The notes beneath the pieces are model-generated. The model was given only the letters and a program-made list of their open reading frames with translations. It was not told the origin of the DNA and ran no database searches. Shown in pieces: positions 8,474-15,075 of a stretch of 64,000 bases of DNA (positions within the stretch are counted from its first letter, which is position 1; each line of letters begins with the position of its first letter). This DNA comes from Mycolicibacterium anyangense (GTDB taxonomy: Bacteria; Actinomycetota; Actinomycetes; Mycobacteriales; Mycobacteriaceae). The position numbers were made by a program, and so were the translations under genes. The DNA lies in contig NZ_AP022620.1 in NCBI RefSeq assembly GCF_010731855.1, positions 992,001 through 1,056,000 of the forward strand, in the 5' to 3' direction.

Positions 8474-8949
8474 GTCGGGATTCCCTGCGTGACCAGGGTG
8501 GTGGCCGCGCCGGTGCCGTCGAGTTGACGGGCTACCCGGCTGACGATCAGCCAGCCCGCCGCGGTGCGCTGCAGTCTCAGCAGATGCACCCCGGCGCGCC
8601 AGGCGTGGTAGCCGCCGGATTCACGGCGCAGCAGGATGATCGACTGGCACATCGCGGTGGCCTGGTCGCCGTCGACGGTGATCACCGGCGGGCCGAAGAA
8701 ATGGCAGGCGCCCCGAGTGAGGAGTCCCCGGTGCGCATCGGAGTCGACCATCGCCAGCAGCTCGTCCCGCCCGGACATGGTCCAGTCGCCGACGTCGTAG
8801 CTGCCCTCGGCGGTCCACAGGTCGGCGACGGCCGCTGCCTCGCCGGCATCGACCAGCGGCCCGTAGGAGGCGATCAGCCGGGCGATCGCGCGCTCGTCCT
8901 CCAGCGCGCCGATGCGGCGTTCGAGGGCGGCTAATCTGTCGTCGGTCAT
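8470..8949 (-). CDS. SnoaL/NTF2-like fold protein
   Basis: This 159-aa protein starts at ATG 8949, whose ATGA overlaps the stop of the upstream short ORF. A helical N-terminus (LEDERAIARLIASYGPLVD) is followed by LWTAEGSYDVG and ACHFFGPPVITVDGDQATA, the pattern of the SnoaL_4/NTF2-like superfamily. Members are often isomerases, hydratases or dehydratase-like subunits, and some are non-catalytic. It is translationally coupled on both sides, so the three products probably act together. No catalytic residue can be assigned with confidence from sequence alone. Confidence 0.82.
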   Translation of the reverse strand: MTDDRLAALERRIGALEDERAIARLIASYGPLVDAGEAAAVADLWTAEGSYDVGDWTMSGRDELLAMVDSDAHRGLLTRGACHFFGPPVITVDGDQATAMCQSIILLRRESGGYHAWRAGVHLLRLQRTAAGWLIVSRVARQLDGTGAATTLVTQGIPT

Positions 8950-9266
8950 GGGCTGCCTTTCCGTGTCGGGTGAGAGGCCGCGGCCAGTCGTGCAGCGCGG
9001 CGAGCTGTCCGCAGTAGCGCGCGGCCGATGTCGAGGGCCGCCGAGCATGTCACCAAGTTCGCTTCGGATTCACGTAATACGGTGAAGCGCTTCGTCTTTC
9101 GGTCCGAATCGCCGGCGGGGTCCGGTGCGTCATCGGTGGGCGGGACCGCCTCGAAGCCGGCCGGGATCTCGACCGGGTCCAGCATCTCGATCGTGGCGTC
9201 CTGTTCCCGCGGGGACGAGACGCCGGGCAAGTGCATCACCATCGGCGTCGACAGTCCGATCCGCAC
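8946..9266 (-). CDS. Short ORF with LLM-oxidoreductase-like N-terminus, function unknown
   Basis: GTG 9266 opens a 106-codon frame with consistently high G+C third positions. Its TGA overlaps the ATG of the SnoaL-like gene in an ATGA junction, which argues that it is translated. The first 26 residues (RIGLSTPMVMHLPGVSS...) look like the start of an F420-dependent luciferase-like monooxygenase, normally about 280-300 aa, but the remainder (IPAGFEAVPPTDDAPDPAG, then a basic C-terminal RTARRAARL stretch) does not continue that family. It may be a decayed or internally deleted LLM gene kept for coupling, or a distinct small protein. The frame extends upstream to 9434, but that part overlaps the divergent iclR start. 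Confidence 0.5.
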   Translation of the reverse strand: MRIGLSTPMVMHLPGVSSPREQDATIEMLDPVEIPAGFEAVPPTDDAPDPAGDSDRKTKRFTVLRESEANLVTCSAALDIGRALLRTARRAARLAAASHPTRKGSP

Positions 9267-9293
9267 AGTGTGTTGTTTTATCGGCCGCCACAC

Positions 9294-9307
9294 CAAGCAA
9301 ATGCTTG
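9294..9307. promoter_or_regulatory. Palindromic operator candidate
   Basis: CAAGCA-AA-TGCTTG is a perfect 6+6 bp inverted repeat 28 bp upstream of the minus-strand operon start and 66 bp upstream of iclR. Palindromes of this kind are typical sites for dimeric regulators of mycobacterial lipid and aromatic catabolism genes. The binding protein is not known. Confidence 0.5.
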
Positions 9308-9342
9308 CGTCCCGGTGATCGAGACCGCTACGGTGAGGTAGA

Positions 9343-9354
9343 ACGAATTCTCGT
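9343..9354. promoter_or_regulatory. Inverted repeat ACGA-ATTC-TCGT, IclR operator candidate
   Basis: A 4+4 bp inverted repeat with a 4-bp centre lies 19 bp before the iclR start codon, where an autoregulating IclR protein could block its own transcription. Assigned by position only. Confidence 0.4.
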
Positions 9355-9372
9355 AATGCGGACAGGAGTGTG

Positions 9373-10098
9373 ATGACGGCGGCACTGACTGATACCGCTC
9401 CAGCATCGATGCTGGATCGGTTCACGGCCATCATCGACGCCTTTGACGACGGGTCGGTGTCGCTGACCCTCGATCAGATCGCGGCGCGGGCCAACCTCCC
9501 GCGGTCGACCACCCACCGGATCCTCGACCAGCTGGTTCGGCTGCGCTGGCTGACCCACTGCGGCCGCGGATACCGGTTGGGTGCGCGCACGTCAGGGCGT
9601 AGTTCCGGGGAAGGCATCGATGTTCGGCTGCGCTCAGCCGCCGCCCCGGTTCTGCATGATCTGCAGGTTCGTACCGGAGCGGTCGTGCACCTCGGCTTGC
9701 TGGACCGCGGCTGCATCGTGCACCTGGACAAGCTCGGCGGTCCCTCGGCGCGCCAGGTCCCCACGTCGGTCGGCAGCCGTATCCCGGCGCATCGGGTCGC
9801 GCTGGGCGTCGCGGCGCTCGCCGGACTCTCCCCGGAGGACGTGATCGCCGAACTGAGCTACGTCGGCAACTGGCAACCCGACCCGGCGTGGTGGGGTGAA
9901 CTGCACAACGTGCGGCGGCGGGTCACCACCCGTCGCGGTGACTACGTCGAGAGCATGGTGTCGGTCGCGGCCACCGTCGGCTGCCGCGCCGCGATCGGCA
10001 TCGTCACCCCGGACCGGGTACTGGCTCAGCGATGTCAACCGCTGGTCGGCGCCGCGGCGGCAACCATCGCGCGGGCGCTCAGCGGTTCGTCCAACTGA
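9373..10098 (+). CDS. IclR family transcriptional regulator
   Basis: This 241-aa protein starts at ATG 9373 (GTG 9370 is an in-frame alternative) after CAGGAG. The N-terminal winged helix-turn-helix is visible in LTLDQIAARANLPRSTTHRILDQLVRLRWL. The C-terminal effector domain follows (LRSAAAPVLHDLQVRTGAVVHL... HRVALGVAALA). It is divergent from the short-ORF/SnoaL/SDR operon with two inverted repeats between them, so it probably controls that operon and itself. The small-molecule ligand is unknown. IclR proteins can repress or activate, and the sequence does not decide which. Confidence 0.9.
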   Translation: MTAALTDTAPASMLDRFTAIIDAFDDGSVSLTLDQIAARANLPRSTTHRILDQLVRLRWLTHCGRGYRLGARTSGRSSGEGIDVRLRSAAAPVLHDLQVRTGAVVHLGLLDRGCIVHLDKLGGPSARQVPTSVGSRIPAHRVALGVAALAGLSPEDVIAELSYVGNWQPDPAWWGELHNVRRRVTTRRGDYVESMVSVAATVGCRAAIGIVTPDRVLAQRCQPLVGAAAATIARALSGSSN

Positions 10099-10105
10099 GC
10101 GGTGC

Positions 10106-10918
10106 TCAGTCGGCCAGGCCCATCAGCCTGCTGATCACGCGGTGGGCGCCGGCCACCACCGTGGCCCGGTCGGGGTGGTTGCGACGCGAGACGTCTTCGG
10201 CATTGCCACCCGCCACGTAGACCGGCCCGTTGCCGAGTTGTTCCAACCCCTCCCTAGCGACGTCGGCAGGTTCGGCCACGCGCATCCCGGGTACATCGAA
10301 GTTCAGTCCCACCCGCTGCATGGCGGGTGTGCGGGTGACACCGAGCACCAGTTCGAGGACGTCGACGTCGTGGTTCCGCAACTCCAGCCACAGCCCCTCG
10401 GCGAAGATCCGCCCGTAGGCCTTCACGCCCCCGTAGACGGTGTGGTGCACCGACCCCATGTAGCCGGCCATCGATCCGACGAGCAGGATGCCACCGCGGC
10501 GGCGCTGCCGCATCGCCCGGCCGTAGTGCTGGGTCAGGGCCATCGTGGTGGTGATGTTCAGGTCGATCACCCGCTGGAATTCATCGAGATCCGCGTCGAG
10601 GAACTCCGCACTACAGGTGTTGGCCCCCGCGTTGTAGATCAGCAGGCCGACCTCGAGGTCGGACGTCAGTTCCGTCAGGCTGTCGACCGCTGCCGTGCTG
10701 GTGAGATCCGTTGCCAGAGTGCGCACTTCGACGCCGAGGGCACGACAGTCGGCCGCCGTCTGCTGCAACGGCTCGGGCTTGCGGGCCACCAGCACCAGGT
10801 TGATGCCCGAACTGGCAAGCAGCCGTGCGAATTCGGCGCCTACCCCCTCGGAGCCGCCGGCAATGACGGCCCACGGACCGTACTTCGCATAGGACACGAA
10901 TCGATCCTGTCGTGTCAT
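10106..10918 (-). CDS. Short-chain dehydrogenase/reductase (SDR)
   Basis: This 270-aa SDR starts at ATG 10918. It has the glycine motif GGSEGVG at 21-27, YNAG at 95-98, S149, Y162 and K166 (YGGVK). The motif GGSxGxG, with R46 after beta-2 (LVLVARK), is typical of NADPH-preferring SDRs annotated as ketoacyl-like or sterol-type reductases. It lies head to head with a TetR gene across 70 bp containing a palindrome, so it is a likely TetR target. It ends 7 bp from the convergent iclR stop. The substrate is unknown. Confidence 0.87.
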   Translation of the reverse strand: MTRQDRFVSYAKYGPWAVIAGGSEGVGAEFARLLASSGINLVLVARKPEPLQQTAADCRALGVEVRTLATDLTSTAAVDSLTELTSDLEVGLLIYNAGANTCSAEFLDADLDEFQRVIDLNITTTMALTQHYGRAMRQRRRGGILLVGSMAGYMGSVHHTVYGGVKAYGRIFAEGLWLELRNHDVDVLELVLGVTRTPAMQRVGLNFDVPGMRVAEPADVAREGLEQLGNGPVYVAGGNAEDVSRRNHPDRATVVAGAHRVISRLMGLAD

Positions 10919-10930
10919 CGGTTAGCCCAT

Positions 10931-10943
10931 CGAGACGGTCTCG
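10931..10943. promoter_or_regulatory. Palindrome CGAGACGGTCTCG, TetR operator candidate
   Basis: A 6+1+6 perfect palindrome lies in the 70-bp region between the divergent SDR and tetR genes; a second short palindrome, CGGTACCG, lies just to the right (10949-10956). The position is right for a TetR-family operator controlling both genes. Confidence 0.5.
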
Positions 10944-10988
10944 CTGATCGGTACCGGTGCACCCCGCTCTGGGGCATACCCGATACTT

Positions 10989-11576
10989 GTGGGCGTGCCA
11001 CGGATCGGAGAGCCCAGGGCGCCGGCCCTGCCTGCGACCGATGACCAGGAGAATCGCCGCGGCGCGATCCTGCGCGCGGCAGCTCGATTGGGTGCGGCCA
11101 AGGAACTCGAACGCATCCAGGCCCAGGAGATCGCCGCCGATGCCGGGGTGGCACTGCGGACGCTGTACCGGTACTACCCGTCCAAACATCACGTCTTCGC
11201 GGCGGTGCTGACCGACCAGGTGGCGCGATTCCGGCCTCCGCAGCCCACCGGGAACCGGATCGACGACATCGTCGCGATCATGGTCGAGGCGTGCCGTAAT
11301 GTCTTGCGCTACAAGCATCTTGCCCACGCGATGATCACCTCCACCCAGGTGGTGCGGGCGCAGACCCACGAGCCCGAAGATCCCACCCTGGCGCTGCGCA
11401 TCCTCGCGGTAGCCGGAATCGACGAGCCCAGCGAGGACCAGCTGCGGCGTCTGCGTCTGGTCCAGCAGGCCACCACCGGGATCCTGACCTGGGCGGTGGG
11501 CGGAGCACTGGCCCCGGAGGACGCCCTGGCCGACGTCGACCTCGCCTGCCGGCTACTGGTCGACGGCGCGTTCTGA
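10989..11576 (+). CDS. TetR family transcriptional regulator
   Basis: This is up to 195 aa from GTG 10989; GTG 10995 is equally possible and would fit a leaderless start after GATACT (10982-10987). The TetR_N helix-turn-helix is clear: ILRAAARLGAAKELERIQAQEIAADAG followed by VALRTLYRYYPSKHHVFAAVL. The C-terminal ligand domain is all-helical and not diagnostic. It is divergent from an SDR gene. Its last 24 bp overlap the convergent EamA transporter gene, a compact arrangement that leaves no room for a separate terminator. Confidence 0.9.
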   Translation: MGVPRIGEPRAPALPATDDQENRRGAILRAAARLGAAKELERIQAQEIAADAGVALRTLYRYYPSKHHVFAAVLTDQVARFRPPQPTGNRIDDIVAIMVEACRNVLRYKHLAHAMITSTQVVRAQTHEPEDPTLALRILAVAGIDEPSEDQLRRLRLVQQATTGILTWAVGGALAPEDALADVDLACRLLVDGAF

Positions 11577-12434
11577 CACCGCGACCCTCGCCGCGCGGGT
11601 AGCCAGCACCGATCCGGTCAGAATCAGGGCCAGCCCGGCGACGTTCCACCACGTCAGCGGCTCCCGCAGCACGAGCACCCCGGCCAGCAGGGCCACCGCC
11701 GGATTGACGTAGGTGACGATCAGTGAGCGGGCGGCGCCGACTTCCCGGATCAGGGCGAAGAACACCACGAACGCCAGCGCCGTGCAGATGCCGGCCAGCC
11801 CGGCGATCGCCCAGTAGGTCTGGGCGCGCAAGGCGTGGGTGGGCCACGTCAGGATCGCGGGAACGAGGTACACCAGTGCGGCCAGTCCCAGACAGGCCGA
11901 GGTCAGGGCCGGCCCCGGTACGTCGGCCAGATGTCGCGCGGCGATCAGCGGCGCAATGGCATAGCACGTTGCGGTGAGCAGCACCTCGATGACCGGCCGC
12001 GCCCCGCCGCCGGTCAGGCTGGGGCCGGCCAGCACCGCGACGCCGGCGAGTCCGACGCCCAGCCCGATCACCCGTACCGGCCCGAGGCGTTCTCCGCCGG
12101 TCAGCCGATCCAGCACCGCGGCGACGATCGGCGCCGCGGCGATGAGCAGCCCGGTCAACGAACTGGTCAGGTGCCGCTCGGCATCCGAGAGCATCAGCCA
12201 CGCGGCGATCATCTCGAAGAAGGCGAAGGCCGCCACCGCTTTCCAGTGCCTGCGCAACAGGGCGCGGGAAGCTGGAGCCAGCGCCAGCGGCGCCAACAGC
12301 GCCGCCCCGACAGCGGATCGCACGAAGACCAGCACCGGAACGGACACCTCGCCGACCGCCACCTTGATCATCAGGTAGGGCACACCCCAGATGACGCTCA
12401 TCGCTGCGAACAGGACCCAGCCGCGTGCGCTCAC
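11553..12434 (-). CDS. EamA/DMT family permease (drug/metabolite exporter)
   Basis: This 293-aa protein starts at GTG 12434. On its strand TAATGT (12447-12442) ends 7 nt before this GTG, a leaderless arrangement. Ten hydrophobic segments in two EamA repeats are visible: the first from [19 protein letters not shown], the second beginning near [16 protein letters not shown] and including [20 protein letters not shown]. The family exports amino acids, metabolites or drugs across the cytoplasmic membrane; the substrate cannot be read from sequence. It is divergent from rarA, with only 29 bp between start codons. Confidence 0.88.
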   Translation of the reverse strand: MSARGWVLFAAMSVIWGVPYLMIKVAVGEVSVPVLVFVRSAVGAALLAPLALAPASRALLRRHWKAVAAFAFFEMIAAWLMLSDAERHLTSSLTGLLIAAAPIVAAVLDRLTGGERLGPVRVIGLGVGLAGVAVLAGPSLTGGGARPVIEVLLTATCYAIAPLIAARHLADVPGPALTSACLGLAALVYLVPAILTWPTHALRAQTYWAIAGLAGICTALAFVVFFALIREVGAARSLIVTYVNPAVALLAGVLVLREPLTWWNVAGLALILTGSVLATRAARVAVSERAVDQ

Positions 12435-12441
12435 CACGACC

Positions 12442-12447
12442 ACATTA
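12442..12447 (-). promoter_or_regulatory. -10 box TAATGT for the EamA gene
   Basis: TAATGT read on the minus strand ends 7 nt before GTG 12434. It sits inside an inverted repeat ACCAC (12439-12443) / GTGGT (12453-12457) in the very short EamA-rarA intergenic region, so a regulator bound here would affect both genes. Confidence 0.5.
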
Positions 12448-12463
12448 CGAACGTGGTAAGCCT

Positions 12464-13798
12464 GTGGTCGTGGCCGACAGCCTGTTCGACGTACCCGGGG
12501 ACGATGACCGGCCGGACTTCGGCGTGTCCGCCTCGGCTCCGCTGGCGGTGCGGATGCGGCCATCGTCGCTGGATGAGGTCGTCGGCCAGGACAACCTGCT
12601 GCGCCCAGGATCGCCGCTGCGCCGACTGGTCGAAGGTTCCGGCGCCGCGTCGGTGATCCTCTACGGGCCGCCCGGGACCGGCAAGACCACGTTGGCCTCG
12701 CTGGTCAGCCAGGCCACCGGCCGTCGGTTCGAGGCGCTCTCCGCCCTGACCGCGGGGGTCAAGGAAGTTCGCGCCGTCATCGACAACGCCCGTCGCGCCG
12801 CGGCCTACGGCGAGCAGACGGTGCTGTTCATCGACGAGGTGCACCGGTTCTCCAAGACTCAGCAGGATGCCCTGCTGGCCGCGGTCGAGAACCGGATCGT
12901 GCTGCTGGTGGCGGCGACCACCGAGAACCCGTCGTTCTCGGTGGTCGCGCCGCTGCTGTCGCGCTCGCTGATCCTGCAGCTGCAGCCGTTGACCGCCGAG
13001 GCGATTCGCACCGTGATCACCCGCGCGATCGAGGATCCGCGCGGGCTGGGCGGCCGGATCGCCGTCGACGAGGAGGCCGTCGACCTGGTGGTGGCGCTGT
13101 CGGCCGGCGACGCCCGCCGAGCGCTGACCGCGCTGGAGGTCGCCGCCGAGGCCGGTGAGCGCGTCACCGTCGAGGTCGTCGAGCAGTCCCTGGACAAGGC
13201 TGCCGTGCGCTACGACCGCGACGGCGATCAGCACTACGACGTCATCAGCGCCTTCATCAAATCCATCCGCGGCTCCGACGTCGACGCGGCGCTGCACTAC
13301 CTGGCCCGGATGCTGGTGGCGGGGGAGGACCCACGCTTCGTGGCCCGCCGGCTGATGATCCTGGCCAGCGAGGACATCGGCATGGCTGATCCGTCGTCGC
13401 TGCAGACCGCGGTGGCGGCCGCCCAGACCGTGCAGCTCATCGGCATGCCCGAGGCGCAGCTCACCCTCGCCCACGCCACGGTGCACCTGGCCACCGCGCC
13501 GAAGTCCAACGCGGTGACGACCGCGCTGGGTGCGGCCATGGCCGACATCCGGGCCGGCAAGGCCGGGCTGGTGCCACCGCACCTGCGGGACGGGCACTAC
13601 GCGGGCGCGGCGAAGCTGGGCAACGCCCAAGGCTACCGGTACCCGCATGACGACCCGGATGGCATTGTGCCGCAACAGTATCCGCCTGACGACCTGGTGG
13701 GTGTCGATTACTACAAACCCACTGCACACGGTGCCGAGCGCGACATCGCCGGGCGGCTGGAGAAATTGCGCGCGATTCTGCGTCGCCGACGCGGATAG
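12464..13798 (+). CDS. rarA: Replication-associated recombination protein A (AAA+ ATPase)
   Basis: This 444-aa protein (Rv2559c-like) starts at GTG 12464 or 12470; the nearly identical starts change only two residues. Walker [10 protein letters not shown] is at 68-76 and Walker [10 protein letters not shown] at 121-129, followed by sensor-1 ATTENPSFS and the arginine-finger region [13 protein letters not shown]. The C-terminal MgsA tetramerisation domain includes [23 protein letters not shown]. RarA/MgsA acts at stalled replication forks in the cytoplasm. It is monocistronic here and convergent with the SRPBCC gene, from which it is separated by half of a long hairpin. Confidence 0.95.
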   Translation: MVVADSLFDVPGDDDRPDFGVSASAPLAVRMRPSSLDEVVGQDNLLRPGSPLRRLVEGSGAASVILYGPPGTGKTTLASLVSQATGRRFEALSALTAGVKEVRAVIDNARRAAAYGEQTVLFIDEVHRFSKTQQDALLAAVENRIVLLVAATTENPSFSVVAPLLSRSLILQLQPLTAEAIRTVITRAIEDPRGLGGRIAVDEEAVDLVVALSAGDARRALTALEVAAEAGERVTVEVVEQSLDKAAVRYDRDGDQHYDVISAFIKSIRGSDVDAALHYLARMLVAGEDPRFVARRLMILASEDIGMADPSSLQTAVAAAQTVQLIGMPEAQLTLAHATVHLATAPKSNAVTTALGAAMADIRAGKAGLVPPHLRDGHYAGAAKLGNAQGYRYPHDDPDGIVPQQYPPDDLVGVDYYKPTAHGAERDIAGRLEKLRAILRRRRG

Positions 13799-13811
13799 CC
13801 CCACCTCGCGT

Positions 13812-13869
13812 CGAGCAGACGGAAAATCGCACGATTGTGGCCTCAGGAGTGCGAGTTTGCGTCTGCTCG
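13812..13869. repeat. Long imperfect palindrome at the convergent rarA / SRPBCC junction
   Basis: Two 21-nt arms (13812-13832 and 13849-13869) pair at 19 of 21 positions around a 16-nt centre; the core is CGAGCAGACG paired with CGTCTGCTCG. It begins 14 bp after the rarA stop and runs 27 bp into the 3' end of the opposing gene. It could work as a bidirectional terminator or be a copy of an intergenic palindromic repeat family. Confidence 0.7.
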
Positions 13870-14505
13870 CGGGTGTGCTCGGCGTTCAGCGCGCGCTCGG
13901 ATACCGCGCAGCATGCCGCGTTCCATCACGAAATGCGCGATGTCGTAGCCGGTGATACCCGCCGACCCGCCGGTGCCGCGGGCGATCAGCCGGGTGCGCC
14001 CGGCCTGCGGGTGCAGATAGAACGCCCATGACCCGAAAGCCTTCTCGCCGCGCAGGACCCGCTGTGCGTCGGCCGGCGACATCAGCACGAGATGTGAGTT
14101 CGGTTCGATGGCGGCGACCACCTGGCTGGCCTTGGACCCGTAGCGGCGGGCCAGCCACACCGTGTCACCGACGCGGAGATCCTGCCACTCCGGATGGACG
14201 ACGTCGGTATTGCGGATCCGGGAGCCGGTCAGGCGTTCCAACCGGTCATAGCTGTAGAACCCGCCCCTGTCCTCGCCGATCTGGACCAGCCACGGCCACA
14301 CCGCCTGCACCGGAGCCTTGATGGTGATCGCCCGGGTGGTGCGTGGGGCACCCTGTTCGACCAGTTCGTCTCCGGGCAGCACGGCATCGGTCTCCTGCGC
14401 CGTCGCACCCCAGCTGTACATCCACGGCCGCACCAGCCAGCGGTAGGACCCCGCGCCGCCGGCCAGTGCCATCGCCGCGGCCAGCAGCGGTCTCTGCCTG
14501 CCCAT
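13843..14505 (-). CDS. SRPBCC (polyketide-cyclase-like) family protein
   Basis: This 220-aa protein starts at ATG 14505; TAGCTT on its strand (14518-14513) ends 7 nt before, so it is probably leaderless. A short hydrophobic N-terminus (LLAAAMALAGGAGSYRWLV) may be a membrane anchor. The SRPBCC fold follows: TTRAITIKAPVQAVWPWLVQIG, GGFYSYDRLERLTG and a C-terminal SWAFYLHPQAGRTRLIARG. The family binds hydrophobic ligands in a START-like cavity; no substrate can be named. The last codons lie inside a long palindrome shared with the rarA terminator region, so the final eight residues or so may be an acquired tail. Confidence 0.82.
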   Translation of the reverse strand: MGRQRPLLAAAMALAGGAGSYRWLVRPWMYSWGATAQETDAVLPGDELVEQGAPRTTRAITIKAPVQAVWPWLVQIGEDRGGFYSYDRLERLTGSRIRNTDVVHPEWQDLRVGDTVWLARRYGSKASQVVAAIEPNSHLVLMSPADAQRVLRGEKAFGSWAFYLHPQAGRTRLIARGTGGSAGITGYDIAHFVMERGMLRGIRARAERRAHPRADANSHS

Positions 14506-14584
14506 GCTCGTCAAGCTAGTCCCGGCGGTGCGCCCGCAGGAGAGCCGAAAGTCCCTGCTGGCTGCCCACAGTGCTCCCGACCCG

Positions 14585-14590
14585 TAGGTT
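14585..14590 (+). promoter_or_regulatory. -10 box TAGGTT for the YjbQ gene
   Basis: TAGGTT ends 7 nt before ATG 14598 and there is no Shine-Dalgarno sequence, consistent with a leaderless transcript. Confidence 0.55.
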
Positions 14591-14597
14591 GGACGAT

Positions 14598-14999
14598 ATG
14601 GAAACCGAGGTGCTCGACATCGATACCTCGCGCCGCCGGTCGGTGGACCTCACCGATGAGGTGAGAGCCTTCTGCCGCAGCCGTGGCGATGGACTGTGCA
14701 ACGTCTTCGTGCCGCACGCCACCGCCGGTGTCGCGATCATCGAGACCGGTGCGGGCTCCGACCACGACCTCGTCGACACCCTGGAACGGTTGTTGCCGCG
14801 CGATGACCGCTACCAGCATGCGCACGGATCGCCGGGCCACGGCGCCGACCACGTGCTGCCCGGGATCGTGGCGCCGTCGATCACCATCCCGGTCCTCGAC
14901 GGGAGCCCGCTGCTGGGCACCTGGCAAAGCGTCGTGCTGGTGGACCTCAACCGGGACAACCCGCGCCGGGCGGTACGGCTGAGCTTCCTCGGCGGCTGA
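14598..14999 (+). CDS. YjbQ/UPF0047 family protein (Rv2556c-like)
   Basis: This 133-aa single-domain protein has the YjbQ signature: VFVPHATAGVAIIETG at about 36-51, the histidine cluster HAHGSPGHGADHVLPG at 74-89, and a C-terminal GTWQSVVLVDLN. Some members show weak thiamine-phosphate synthase activity, and the true role is unresolved. The conserved histidines are all present. It immediately precedes alaS, as in M. tuberculosis, but alaS has its own -10 candidate, so co-transcription is uncertain. Confidence 0.9.
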   Translation: METEVLDIDTSRRRSVDLTDEVRAFCRSRGDGLCNVFVPHATAGVAIIETGAGSDHDLVDTLERLLPRDDRYQHAHGSPGHGADHVLPGIVAPSITIPVLDGSPLLGTWQSVVLVDLNRDNPRRAVRLSFLGG

Positions 15000-15014
15000 G
15001 CCACCCCGGACCGG

Positions 15015-15020
15015 TAATGT
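15015..15020 (+). promoter_or_regulatory. -10 box TAATGT upstream of alaS
   Basis: TAATGT lies 55 bp before the alaS GTG, giving a predicted leader of about 50 nt that includes the AAGGACAG ribosome binding site at 15061-15068. This probably starts the long alaS-aroQ transcript. Confidence 0.45.
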
Positions 15021-15075
15021 AGTGCGGTCGAAGCGACAGTCGAGCCGCACCCCATAACGCAAGGACAGCTACCCA

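Noticed and set aside
9267..9434. N-terminal extension of the short minus-strand ORF up to 9434
   Set aside because: It would overlap the divergent iclR start and cover both operator palindromes; GTG 9266 matches the LLM-like N-terminus.
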